Below are positions 16,241 through 22,936 of a stretch of 26,104 bases of DNA, piece by piece (the stretch's first letter is position 1; every line of letters begins with the position of its first letter). The position numbers and the translations under genes are program-made. The notes below the pieces were generated by a model. It did no database searches. It was not told the origin of the DNA and saw nothing but the letters and a program-made list of their open reading frames with translations. This DNA is from UMGS1908 sp045588795 (GTDB taxonomy: Bacteria; Bacillota; Clostridia; Christensenellales; UBA1242), in assembly GCA_045588795.1 (NCBI GenBank), contig JAZNEY010000115.1, positions 1-26,104 of the forward strand, read 5' to 3'.

Positions 16241-16244
16241 TCAA

Positions 16245-18356
16245 TTATTGTTTAATTTTCTTTTTAGTTTTAGTTTTATAAAACAATGCTCGCATACTGT
16301 TTAAGATTGCTAATATAGTAACCCCAACATCTGCAAAGACTGCAAATATCATTCCTGTTATTCCAATACTGCTAAGTGTTAAAAATGCAATCTTAACAAT
16401 ACCTGCAAACAAAATGTTTTGTATTACAATTTTCTTTGTATGCTTGGATATTTCAATTAAATCAATGACCTTTTCAGGGTTGTCGTCTGAAAGCACTACA
16501 TCACTTGCTTCAATACAACTTGCACTGCCACCAATACCCATACTTATTCCGACATCTGCAAGAGCAAGAGATGGTGCATCATTTATTCCATCACCAACAA
16601 ACGCAAGATGACTTTTGTTCCCCTTATGACTTTCAATCCACTTGAACTTGTCCTCAGGCTTTAATTCTCCATATGCCTCATCAATACTAAGTTCGCTTGC
16701 AATTTGTTTTGCCACAACAGCGTTATCGCCAGACAACATAACGGTCTTAACACCAAGTTTCGAAAGTCTTTTAACTGCATTAAAAGAGTTATCTTTTATG
16801 CTGTCTGTAAGACTTATCTTGCCAATACTTTCGCCATCTACTTTCACAAAAACCTCAGTATAAGCACTTTTTGCTCCATCATTATCCATTCCAACAAAGA
16901 TTTCAAGACCACTTATCTTGTAAGTTACCCCAAAGCCAGCAACTTCTTTATAATCATCAACATCTCGGAGTTTCACATCTTCGCCATATTTCATTATTGC
17001 TTTTGCTATTGGGTGAGTCGAATATTGCTCCGCCCAACAAGCAAACTTTAAAATGTCTATCATTGAATAATTTTCACTTAAAGTTTCTACCTCAACCACC
17101 TCAAACTGCCCTTTTGTAAGAGTTCCAGTTTTATCAAAGGCAACTGTCTTAATTTTTGCACTTGCATCTAAATAGTTACTGCCCTTGATAAGTATTCCTT
17201 TTCTTGATGCGTTTCCAATGCCAGAGAAATAGGACAATGGCACACTTATTGCAAAAGCACAAGGACAAGACACAACAAGCATTATTAAACCCCTGTAAAG
17301 CCCAATTTCAGCGTTGTTTTTAACAAATCCAACTACAAGCCCAACCATGACAGCAAGAACTATAACCCCAAGAGTGTAAAACTTTGAAAACTTTGCGATA
17401 AATGTTTCTGTCTTGCTCTTTTTTTCGCTCGCATCTTCAATTAAATTCAATATCCTTGAAACAGTACTTTCTTCATATGGCTTTGTTGTTTCAATCTCAA
17501 CAATTCCATCAATAACAATACTTCCAGAGGCAATCAAACTTCCAGCACCTGCAAACACTGGTACAGCCTCACCCGTTAAATGCTTTTGGTCAAAAGTTGC
17601 ATTACCCGAAACAATCTTTCCATCAACAGGAACTTTTTCGCCTTGTTTCACAACAACCCTTGAACCCACAGCAACCTCTGCCGGTGAAACTTTAACTTGG
17701 ACACCATCTCTTATAACATTAGCATACTCTGGTTGAATTTCAACCAAACTTTGTATACTCTTTCTTGATTTGTTTACTGCAAGTGCTTCAAGCATTTTGC
17801 CTATGGTGTAAAGTCCAACAACCATAAGCCCCTCTCTCGACTCTTTTACAGCAATTGCACCAACAACCGAAATTGTAACTAGTAAGTTTTCGTTAACTAT
17901 TCCCATTCTTAAAAGTCTTAATGCTGTTAAATATGTTTGATGACCTATAAGCAAAACCGCAACCACAAGCATTATCCAATAAGTTATTGTCTGCTCGGGA
18001 ATAAAAAAAGTTGAAAAGCCAATAAGTAAGCCAATCATTACGACAATAAAAGAAAAATCTATTCGTTTTCTTTCTTTTGGAGTTTCTTTCGATTTTTCCT
18101 CTCTTTGTTGCTCTATTTCTGTTTGTTTGCTTAAAATTTCCTCAACAACTATCTTTGAATTAAAATCTTTTATGATTTTGGAGACCTTTTCAAACACAAC
18201 ATTAAACTCTTGGGAGTCATCAATCTCCAAGACAAATTTTTGCCTTACAAAATTAATATTTGCAACTTTTACACCCTCGACTTTTGATATTGCCTCAGAA
18301 AGTACCCTTGCACAGTCAGCACAGTGCAAATTTTTTATTAAATATTCTTTTTGCAT
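16245..18356 (-). CDS. cadA: P1B-type heavy-metal ATPase, Zn/Cd/Pb class (CadA/ZntA-like)
   Basis: An inner-membrane efflux pump that exports divalent soft metals at the cost of ATP. The 703-residue protein has an N-terminal HMA domain with HCADC (C12, C15) and a charged linker. The membrane domain carries the ion-binding CPC (364-366, in SCPCAFAISVP). The catalytic Asp408 lies in DKTGT, the TGEAVP actuator motif is at about 261-266, the HP locus is at 448-449 and GDGINDAP at 588-595. The last membrane segments carry Lys655 and Asp676 (FADVG), which with CPC mark the Zn/Cd/Pb subgroup (P1B-2) rather than the copper pumps. Length is normal. It starts 19 nt inside the end of the ArsR gene behind GAGGGG, so the two are coupled. 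The neighbouring sensor and operators suggest induction by Zn, Cd or Pb. Confidence 0.93.
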   Translation of the reverse strand: MQKEYLIKNLHCADCARVLSEAISKVEGVKVANINFVRQKFVLEIDDSQEFNVVFEKVSKIIKDFNSKIVVEEILSKQTEIEQQREEKSKETPKERKRIDFSFIVVMIGLLIGFSTFFIPEQTITYWIMLVVAVLLIGHQTYLTALRLLRMGIVNENLLVTISVVGAIAVKESREGLMVVGLYTIGKMLEALAVNKSRKSIQSLVEIQPEYANVIRDGVQVKVSPAEVAVGSRVVVKQGEKVPVDGKIVSGNATFDQKHLTGEAVPVFAGAGSLIASGSIVIDGIVEIETTKPYEESTVSRILNLIEDASEKKSKTETFIAKFSKFYTLGVIVLAVMVGLVVGFVKNNAEIGLYRGLIMLVVSCPCAFAISVPLSYFSGIGNASRKGILIKGSNYLDASAKIKTVAFDKTGTLTKGQFEVVEVETLSENYSMIDILKFACWAEQYSTHPIAKAIMKYGEDVKLRDVDDYKEVAGFGVTYKISGLEIFVGMDNDGAKSAYTEVFVKVDGESIGKISLTDSIKDNSFNAVKRLSKLGVKTVMLSGDNAVVAKQIASELSIDEAYGELKPEDKFKWIESHKGNKSHLAFVGDGINDAPSLALADVGISMGIGGSASCIEASDVVLSDDNPEKVIDLIEISKHTKKIVIQNILFAGIVKIAFLTLSSIGITGMIFAVFADVGVTILAILNSMRALFYKTKTKKKIKQ

Positions 18357-18700
18357 ATTTCCCCCTCTAATTCTTTTATATGCTCAAGTGATATCTCAAA
18401 CACAGATTTTACGTGATTATCCGCAAGACTATAAAACACCTCTTTGCCTACTTTTCTTGATTTTACCAGCCTTAAATCTTTTAGAATTTTTAACTGGTGA
18501 GATATTGCAGACTTTGTCATATTGGAGTGTCTTGCAAGTTCGCAAACACACATTTCAGCCTTATCTAAAGCATCAATTATAACAAGTCTGGATTTTGTTG
18601 CAAAAGCCGAGTAAAATTTTTCAAGTTTGCAAAGGACTTCATCACTCGTAAACTCGTTAATATTTGGGTGCTCGTGATTACAATTACATACTATTTCCAT
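18338..18700 (-). CDS. ArsR/SmtB-family metal-sensing repressor (CadC-like)
   Basis: A 120-residue winged-helix repressor that leaves DNA on binding metal. The recognition helix is in SAISHQLKILKDLRLV. Two metal sites are readable. The alpha3N-type site has Cys in the N-terminal CNCNHEH stretch and CVC in EMCVCELA. The alpha5 site has Asp and His in ADNH and His and Glu in EHIKE, spaced as in SmtB/CzrA. Together these fit a Zn/Cd/Pb sensor of the CadC type, and the adjacent CadA-like pump agrees. The start is placed at ATG 18700. The longer frame begins with a TTG at 18748 that falls inside the operator at the expected transcript start. The ribosome binding site is weak: AGGA is 14 nt away, which is long. 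Confidence 0.92.
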   Translation of the reverse strand: MEIVCNCNHEHPNINEFTSDEVLCKLEKFYSAFATKSRLVIIDALDKAEMCVCELARHSNMTKSAISHQLKILKDLRLVKSRKVGKEVFYSLADNHVKSVFEISLEHIKELEGEICKKNI

Positions 18701-18728
18701 AAATCTTTTCAATTTCCTAATAAAAAAT

Positions 18729-18752
18729 ACAGTTGAACAATCATTCAACTGT
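18729..18752 (-). promoter_or_regulatory. ArsR operator 1, over the transcription start
   Basis: A palindrome of ACAGTTGAA, 6-nt centre, TTCAACTGT with perfect 9-bp arms. It covers the expected start point of the arsR/cadA transcript. Its centre is 31 bp (about three helical turns) from operator 2. The TTGAA/TTCAA core fits ArsR/SmtB operators. Confidence 0.85.
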
Positions 18753-18756
18753 ATCT

Positions 18757-18786
18757 ATTATAGTTGAATAACCATTCAACTGTCAA
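18757..18786 (-). promoter_or_regulatory. Promoter of the arsR-cadA unit
   Basis: TTGACA (18786-18781) and TATAAT (18762-18757), both perfect, with an 18-nt spacer that is almost wholly filled by operator 2. Confidence 0.9.
18762..18781 (-). promoter_or_regulatory. ArsR operator 2, inside the promoter spacer
   Basis: AGTTGAA, 6-nt centre, TTCAACT. It has the same arms as operator 1 but is two base pairs shorter on each side. It fills the gap between the -35 and -10 boxes, so a bound repressor would block polymerase directly. Confidence 0.85.
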
Positions 18787-18800
18787 TCTTTTTTTGGTTT

Positions 18801-19667
18801 TTAATTACTCTTCTCTGTGTTTTTCGTTTCAATCTCTTCACTTTCAGAAGCCTCTGCACCGACACTTTCCCCTACCAAAGTTTCTTCTGCACTTTCCTCT
18901 TTCAATTTTTCCTCTTCGACTTCTTTCTCTTCAAACTTTGACTCATCATAAATTGCATTTATGACAACTTCTTCATTTTTTGTTTTGTTTGCAATTACCT
19001 CATTATTGGGCTCTTTTTCAACCACTTCTTCGCTTTTGTTTTTCTTCTTTTTAACGAAATGTAAAACTATGCCAACAATGAACACTATCGCGATTAAGCC
19101 AAGGAAAACATAGGTAATCATATCAACAGCATTTGGAAAGAGCAGACAGAATGTAAGCATAATTAAGCCCGATATTAAATTTCCTAAAAACACCGCACAA
19201 ACACCTTTAAGCCAATGCATTTTAAGATACGCAGCAACCGCTGAACCTGTCCAAGCACCAGTTAGTGGAAGTGGAATTCCAACAAAAGCGACTACACCCC
19301 AAAATTTAATTTTTTCTGCTTTCCTTAAATCATTTTCAGACTTTACTTTTTCGCCAATATTTTTAGACTTCCCAGTAAACCTTTCATCAAAAGCATTTGC
19401 AAGTTTTGCAAACCATTTTGTTTTTTTCATCCAAGCAAAAACTGGAAGTAAAAGCGGAATTATTACAAATGCAGGAATTGTTGAGCCGACAACTGCACAT
19501 ATATAGGCTTGCCACCAAAGTAGTTTTTTACTTCCCCACGCACTGCTCATAGCAAAAGGCAATGCAACACGAAGTTCAGTTACCGGAATCATAGCAAGTA
19601 TTATAATTCCTATCCATACATAATTTCCAAATATTGTTGTTATTAGTTCTTGAATAAACTCTACCAT
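18801..19667 (-). CDS. Sm_multidrug_ex (COG2426) family membrane protein with acidic tail
   Basis: A 288-residue integral membrane protein. Membrane segments lie near 12-34, 50-80, 120-140, 150-178 and 182-204. The signature PLPLTGAWTGSAVAAYL (about 133-149) and the early IPVTELRVALPFAM match the small multidrug export family named from Staphylococcus work; true substrates of the family remain poorly known. Residues from about 207 onward form a long Glu/Lys-rich cytoplasmic tail (EEKEVEEEKLKEES and similar), which typical members of about 150-200 residues lack. AAAAGGTG precedes the ATG. It is the last gene of the ywlE-like/rpiB unit, 14 nt after the previous gene. No terminator is seen before the arsR promoter. 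Confidence 0.8.
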   Translation of the reverse strand: MVEFIQELITTIFGNYVWIGIIILAMIPVTELRVALPFAMSSAWGSKKLLWWQAYICAVVGSTIPAFVIIPLLLPVFAWMKKTKWFAKLANAFDERFTGKSKNIGEKVKSENDLRKAEKIKFWGVVAFVGIPLPLTGAWTGSAVAAYLKMHWLKGVCAVFLGNLISGLIMLTFCLLFPNAVDMITYVFLGLIAIVFIVGIVLHFVKKKKNKSEEVVEKEPNNEVIANKTKNEEVVINAIYDESKFEEKEVEEEKLKEESAEETLVGESVGAEASESEEIETKNTEKSN

Positions 19668-19681
19668 AAAAACACCTTTTC

Positions 19682-20536
19682 TTAATTATATTGCGTAGAA
19701 AGTGCAATTATCTCTTCATTCCATGCCTTTATTTCTTCTTGAATTTTCTCGACCTCACCTTCTTCTGCTGTGTAGGTCGCAATAATTTCTCTAATCTCTG
19801 CAATTCTTATTCTTTGCTCTAAGACTGAAATTTTGTCTTTATCGCTCACTGCAAGGTTATAGTCATCATTAAGTTCTACAATCTTGTCTAAAAGTTTTTC
19901 ACTTACACCGTATCTGTTTTGAAGAGTGCTTATTTCACTTTCCTTTTGCAAATCTGTAAGGCTTGCATCTTGTGCAATACAATTGACATAAACATACATT
20001 TCTCTTGCATCACCATAGACTGAGTCTATTGCCCTCATCTTCGCCTCTAGCGTTTTGTGATTATTGTAAAGTGCAAGCGTCAACTCCCCACAAAGATAAC
20101 TTTCATAACTGTCTGCATAAATGCTGTATTCTTCGCCAAGTCTTTCCTTGGTTTTTTCATCTATCTTCTTAGAAAACTTTCCGAAATTATCGCCCTCAAT
20201 CATAAGTTTTATATACTTTTCCATATCTTCATAATCTTTGCGATTGATTGACAGTTGAATTATATTGTAAAGGTTTTCATTTGTCCTTTCCCTTGCGTAA
20301 ATTCTTTTATAAACAAGATAATGGGCATCATCAAACCCACAATATTCAAAGCCTTTTGCAACTACTCTTGGACAAACAGCAGACATACCAACAATAATAA
20401 AAGCTATTGAGCCTACTATGCTGAGTATTGTAATGAACGCTGTTTTTATTATGAGCCTTGCGCTGATTTTTTTTGCTGGCTTTACACTGTTTTCTGTTTC
20501 GCCGGCTTGATTTAACTTTTCTTTTCTATTTTTCAT
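19682..20536 (-). CDS. Membrane-anchored helical protein, family not recognised
   Basis: I do not recognise a family. The 284-residue protein has a basic cytoplasmic N-terminus, one membrane segment (about 27-52), then a largely helical domain outside. Patterns such as LYNIIQLSINRKDYEDMEKYIKLM suggest a TPR-like helical repeat. The C-terminal part is coiled-coil prone (ISVLEQRIRIAEIREII..., EEIKAWNEEI). Its ATG lies 11 nt inside the end of rpiB, so translation is probably coupled, and no strong ribosome binding site sits at the usual distance. The conserved position in the operon links it to the Sm_multidrug_ex membrane protein, but no function can be assigned. Confidence 0.75.
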   Translation of the reverse strand: MKNRKEKLNQAGETENSVKPAKKISARLIIKTAFITILSIVGSIAFIIVGMSAVCPRVVAKGFEYCGFDDAHYLVYKRIYARERTNENLYNIIQLSINRKDYEDMEKYIKLMIEGDNFGKFSKKIDEKTKERLGEEYSIYADSYESYLCGELTLALYNNHKTLEAKMRAIDSVYGDAREMYVYVNCIAQDASLTDLQKESEISTLQNRYGVSEKLLDKIVELNDDYNLAVSDKDKISVLEQRIRIAEIREIIATYTAEEGEVEKIQEEIKAWNEEIIALSTQYN

Positions 20537-20963
20537 AAGCCAAAATACTATCTACTCTCCTTTTATGTCTACCACCCTCAAACTCAGCCTCAATGAAAGC
20601 ATTAACAATTTTTACTGCCTCTTTCTTCGAAATATTGTCCGCACCAAAAGTTAAACAATTTATATTGTTTTTCTTTCGTGCAAGTTGAACATCTTTTACA
20701 CCCTCACAAAGCCCAGCGAGAACGCCTTTCACCTTGTTCATTGCAATTGATGCCCCCACGCCCGTTCTGCAAATCAATATTCCCCTACTTGCATTTCCAG
20801 AAGAAACTTCTTCTGCAATTTTGAAAGCAAATTCTGTATAATCATCTTCGGGATTTAAAGTATAACTGCCGACATCAACAAAATCAATACCTTTTACATT
20901 TTCAATAATATGTTTTTTGTATTCAAAGCCACCGTGATCGCTTCCAATAGCCACCTTAATCAT
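20526..20963 (-). CDS. rpiB: Ribose-5-phosphate isomerase B family protein (RpiB/LacAB)
   Basis: Interconverts ribose-5-phosphate and ribulose-5-phosphate in the pentose phosphate pathway, or acts on a related sugar phosphate. The 145-residue length is typical. GSDHGG (8-13) is the opening motif. ICRTGVGASIAMNK (about 64-77) carries the catalytic cysteine and the phosphate loop, and GGRHKRR (about 131-137) supplies the His and Arg at the C-terminus. The phosphate loop reads C-R-TGVG where nearly all RpiB/LacB proteins have C-G-TG(I/V)G; whether this changes substrate is unknown. It overlaps the phosphatase gene upstream by 4 nt (ATGA) and the next gene by 11 nt. In Bacillus subtilis rpiB (ywlF) also follows ywlE. 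Confidence 0.93.
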   Translation of the reverse strand: MIKVAIGSDHGGFEYKKHIIENVKGIDFVDVGSYTLNPEDDYTEFAFKIAEEVSSGNASRGILICRTGVGASIAMNKVKGVLAGLCEGVKDVQLARKKNNINCLTFGADNISKKEAVKIVNAFIEAEFEGGRHKRRVDSILAYEK

Positions 20964-21424
20964 ATTCTGAACTCCTTAATCAATCTATCCAAAAGTCTTT
21001 CCATCAAATAATCTAAGTATTTTGCAATTTCTAAATACTCTTGCAAAGGTTTTCCATATGGGTCCGCAATCTCTTCACCAGAAACATATTCTGCAAGTGT
21101 GTAGACATTCAGTGCATTTGTACAAGAGTTGCATATCTTTTCCTTGATATCATTAGTCATAGCAAGCACAAGTTTGTTGTTTTTCAAGTGCATCAACTCA
21201 AATTGCTTGGAACTTCGATTCTTAACAAAAACGCCCATCTTCTCCAAAGCAATTTTTGCATTTTGATTAATTTTTTCGCCTGCAACAACAAAGAGCCCCC
21301 GGCTATCACACTTAATCTTTTTTTCAAGACCTCTTTTTTTGAGCTTGTCTTTCAAAAGAGCTTCCGCGATTGGAGACCTGCAAGTATTTCCCGAACAAAC
21401 AAAAAGAATATTTATTACTGCCAT
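20960..21424 (-). CDS. ywlE: Low-molecular-weight phosphatase, probably protein-arginine phosphatase (YwlE-like)
   Basis: A 154-residue phosphatase of the LMW-PTP fold. The P-loop CSGNTCRS puts the nucleophile at Cys10 and the phosphate-binding Arg at 16. The general acid Asp is in ADPYGKP (about 122-128). Thr14 in the P-loop matches Thr11 of Bacillus YwlE, the residue tied to phosphoarginine selectivity; tyrosine phosphatases of this fold usually have a bulkier residue there. The gene order with rpiB matches ywlE-ywlF of Bacillus, which supports arginine rather than tyrosine phosphatase, though no McsB kinase is in the window. No Shine-Dalgarno sequence precedes the ATG, and the promoter -10 box ends 10 nt upstream, so the message appears nearly leaderless. 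Confidence 0.9.
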   Translation of the reverse strand: MAVINILFVCSGNTCRSPIAEALLKDKLKKRGLEKKIKCDSRGLFVVAGEKINQNAKIALEKMGVFVKNRSSKQFELMHLKNNKLVLAMTNDIKEKICNSCTNALNVYTLAEYVSGEEIADPYGKPLQEYLEIAKYLDYLMERLLDRLIKEFRI

Positions 21425-21434
21425 ATGTAAATAA

Positions 21435-21464
21435 ATATTAGCACAAATATATTACCCTTGTCAA
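21435..21464 (-). promoter_or_regulatory. Promoter of the ywlE-like/rpiB unit
   Basis: TTGACA (21464-21459, perfect), 18-nt spacer, TAATAT (21440-21435). The expected start point near 21428 leaves about 0-5 nt before the ATG at 21424. Confidence 0.7.
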
Positions 21465-21481
21465 AGAATTTAAGGGCTACC

Positions 21482-21667
21482 CTATTTTTTAGCTTGTTCT
21501 AAATAAGCGATTTCTGCCGATAATTCAAATAATGAACTTCGAAGTTCTGCATTGTCTTTCTTTAAATACTCTATATCCCTTTTTTGAATATCTATCAGAT
21601 TCTCATAATCACTTATAATATCTTCAACCTCTTTTTTTGAATATCTAAATTTAAATTTTTTAGTCAA
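21482..21667 (-). CDS. Small coiled-coil protein, DivIVA-like in pattern
   Basis: A 61-residue protein started at TTG 21667, since GGGGAG lies exactly 8 nt upstream. The longer ATG at 21715 has no ribosome binding site and would include the hairpin as coding sequence. The sequence RYSKKEVEDIISDYENLI followed by a heptad coiled coil (IEYLKKDNAELRSSLFELSAEIAYLEQ) recalls the start of DivIVA/GpsB-type proteins, where a YSxxEVDxFL stretch precedes the coil. That resemblance is weak evidence; any short coiled coil could look similar. It follows the zinc-ribbon membrane protein gene on the same strand with no promoter of its own that I can see. Confidence 0.6.
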   Translation of the reverse strand: MTKKFKFRYSKKEVEDIISDYENLIDIQKRDIEYLKKDNAELRSSLFELSAEIAYLEQAKK

Positions 21668-21675
21668 AATAAAAT

Positions 21676-21705
21676 CTCCCCAAACTTTTTTATTAGTTTG
21701 AGGAG
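21676..21705 (-). promoter_or_regulatory. Hairpin holding the ribosome binding site of the small coiled-coil gene; possible attenuator
   Basis: On the minus strand CTCCTCAAACT (21705-21695) pairs with AGTTTGGGGAG (21686-21676) over 11 bp, with one G-U pair and an 8-nt loop. The 3' arm contains the whole GGGGAG ribosome binding site of the next gene. It is followed by ATTTTATTTTG and stands 26 nt after the stop codon of the upstream gene, so it can also act as a terminator. Confidence 0.65.
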
Positions 21706-21730
21706 AATAAATCATAATAATTTGTAGAAT

Positions 21731-22315
21731 TTACTCGGCTTTTATCAAGTTACCACAATATGGGCAAATTGCTTGCTCTTCTGTAAATATAACAACTGCA
21801 CCGCAACCTTTACATCTTCCACTGCGTTTATGTTTCTGCTTTCTTATCGTACTTGCATAATCTCTTGCAATTTCTGTAACATTCTTTTTGAGGTGTTCAA
21901 GATTTTCTTCCATTCTTATGCGCCTCATCTTTTCTTCTGCTTGGTTGATAATAAGATCGCCCTCTAGTTTAAAATTTGCAATATAATCATTGTTTAACAA
22001 AAAGTTGATTGATTTAGTTATCTGTTCAGGAGTCTTGTTAGTTTTATCTGCAATTTGCTTTACAGAACGAATCCTATCGTAAAGCATTATATCGCCGACC
22101 TTTCTTGCAAATGAAACCCTGACTAGTCTTTTTATGAAAACAATGACTGCATAAAAACTTGTGAAAGCAAAAACCGCCCCGCCTATCGTATAATACATTA
22201 TGTCATCAACTATGCCCAGTTTTATGTACATACAAGATATCATAAAAACTGTCAATGCAACAAAAAGTAGTATAAAAAACGAGATTTGTTCTTGTCTTAT
22301 CTTCTTATAATCCAT
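21731..22315 (-). CDS. Two-TM protein with winged-helix-like segment and C-terminal zinc ribbon
   Basis: Family not recognised. The 194-residue protein has two membrane segments (about 11-32 and 40-62). A helical segment that reads like a small winged helix follows (IRSVKQIADKTNKTPEQITKSINFLLNNDYI, about 82-113). The C-terminal C4 zinc ribbon has Cys168, Cys171, Cys184 and Cys187 (CKGCGA...CPYCGN). Both termini should face the cytoplasm. A GGAGAGG ribosome binding site precedes the ATG and a promoter lies 24 nt upstream. It is divergently paired with the small membrane protein and SPFH gene, whose product also ends in zinc ribbons, so a shared complex is plausible. In Bacillus the SPFH protein YdjI is encoded with two membrane proteins that include a zinc-ribbon one; a functional parallel is inference. 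Confidence 0.75.
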   Translation of the reverse strand: MDYKKIRQEQISFFILLFVALTVFMISCMYIKLGIVDDIMYYTIGGAVFAFTSFYAVIVFIKRLVRVSFARKVGDIMLYDRIRSVKQIADKTNKTPEQITKSINFLLNNDYIANFKLEGDLIINQAEEKMRRIRMEENLEHLKKNVTEIARDYASTIRKQKHKRSGRCKGCGAVVIFTEEQAICPYCGNLIKAE

Positions 22316-22338
22316 TTACCTCTCCTTTTTATGGAAAT

Positions 22339-22367
22339 ACTATACCACATAAATATAATAAAATCAA
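22339..22367 (-). promoter_or_regulatory. Promoter of the zinc-ribbon membrane protein gene
   Basis: TTGATT (22367-22362), 17-nt spacer, TATAGT (22344-22339). Back to back with the promoter at 22405-22433; 37 bp separate the two -35 boxes. Confidence 0.65.
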
Positions 22368-22404
22368 TTCTCTTTAGACACTTTTAAAATTTATGTAAAA
22401 AAAG

Positions 22405-22433
22405 TTTACAAAGAAAATCAAAAATGATATTAT
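22405..22433 (+). promoter_or_regulatory. Promoter of the small membrane protein/SPFH unit
   Basis: TTTACA (22405-22410), 17-nt spacer, TATTAT (22428-22433), each one base off consensus, with a leader of about 26 nt. Confidence 0.72.
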
Positions 22434-22465
22434 AAACATAGTATTATATTTTAGGAGATTAAATT

Positions 22466-22924
22466 ATGTTAAACTTTTCCGTAATTGGAGCCATTGAGCC
22501 TGGCGTGATTGTTCTGATAAGCGTTATTGCAGTTATTTTTGTTGGAACATTTACAGTCAGCCTTGTAAGGTACTTAAAAAACAAAAAAATTAGAGAAGAA
22601 GAAGCAACAAGAGAAGTCGAAGATGTCGACATCAAGAAAGGAATTCGTTATACCGAGGATTCTACAATTGTTGATAAAACAGGCGAAATGAATGTTACTT
22701 ACAATCAACAAGACCTTATTTTGAGACAAAACCAAACTTACACAGCAAAAAGACAAGCAGATATTAAACCTGGGAAATATGTTGTGTTATCCGCAAGAGA
22801 CAATGAAGAAACTTTCAAAATACGAATTGGCGTATATGTAAGAGAGTATAAACATGGTCAGACAATCGTGCTTGGAGAGGGCGAAGAAATCACACCTGTA
22901 AGCACAGATGTTATTTTAAGATAA
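22466..22924 (+). CDS. Small single-TM protein with C-terminal beta domain
   Basis: No family recognised. The 152-residue protein has one membrane segment (about 12-36), a basic and acidic juxtamembrane stretch (KNKKIREEEATREVEDVD), then a soluble domain. Its last 60 residues (KPGKYVVLSA...IRIGVYVREYKHGQTIVLGEGEEI) are predicted mostly beta strand. No cysteines or catalytic motif are visible. TTAGGAG lies 8 nt before the ATG. The SPFH gene starts 12 nt after it, so the two form an operon, and the membrane segment makes it a possible anchor or partner for the SPFH protein. Confidence 0.78.
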   Translation: MLNFSVIGAIEPGVIVLISVIAVIFVGTFTVSLVRYLKNKKIREEEATREVEDVDIKKGIRYTEDSTIVDKTGEMNVTYNQQDLILRQNQTYTAKRQADIKPGKYVVLSARDNEETFKIRIGVYVREYKHGQTIVLGEGEEITPVSTDVILR

Positions 22925-22936
22925 AGGAGAATAAAA

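Noticed and set aside
18701..18748. Longer ArsR protein starting at TTG 18748
   Set aside because: The TTG falls within operator 1 at the expected transcript start; ATG 18700 gives the normal family length.
18729..18781. Pair of short repeats as a CRISPR or terminator
   Set aside because: There are only two palindromes 31 bp apart, with no spacers or T-run, and their position on a promoter beside an ArsR gene explains them as operators.
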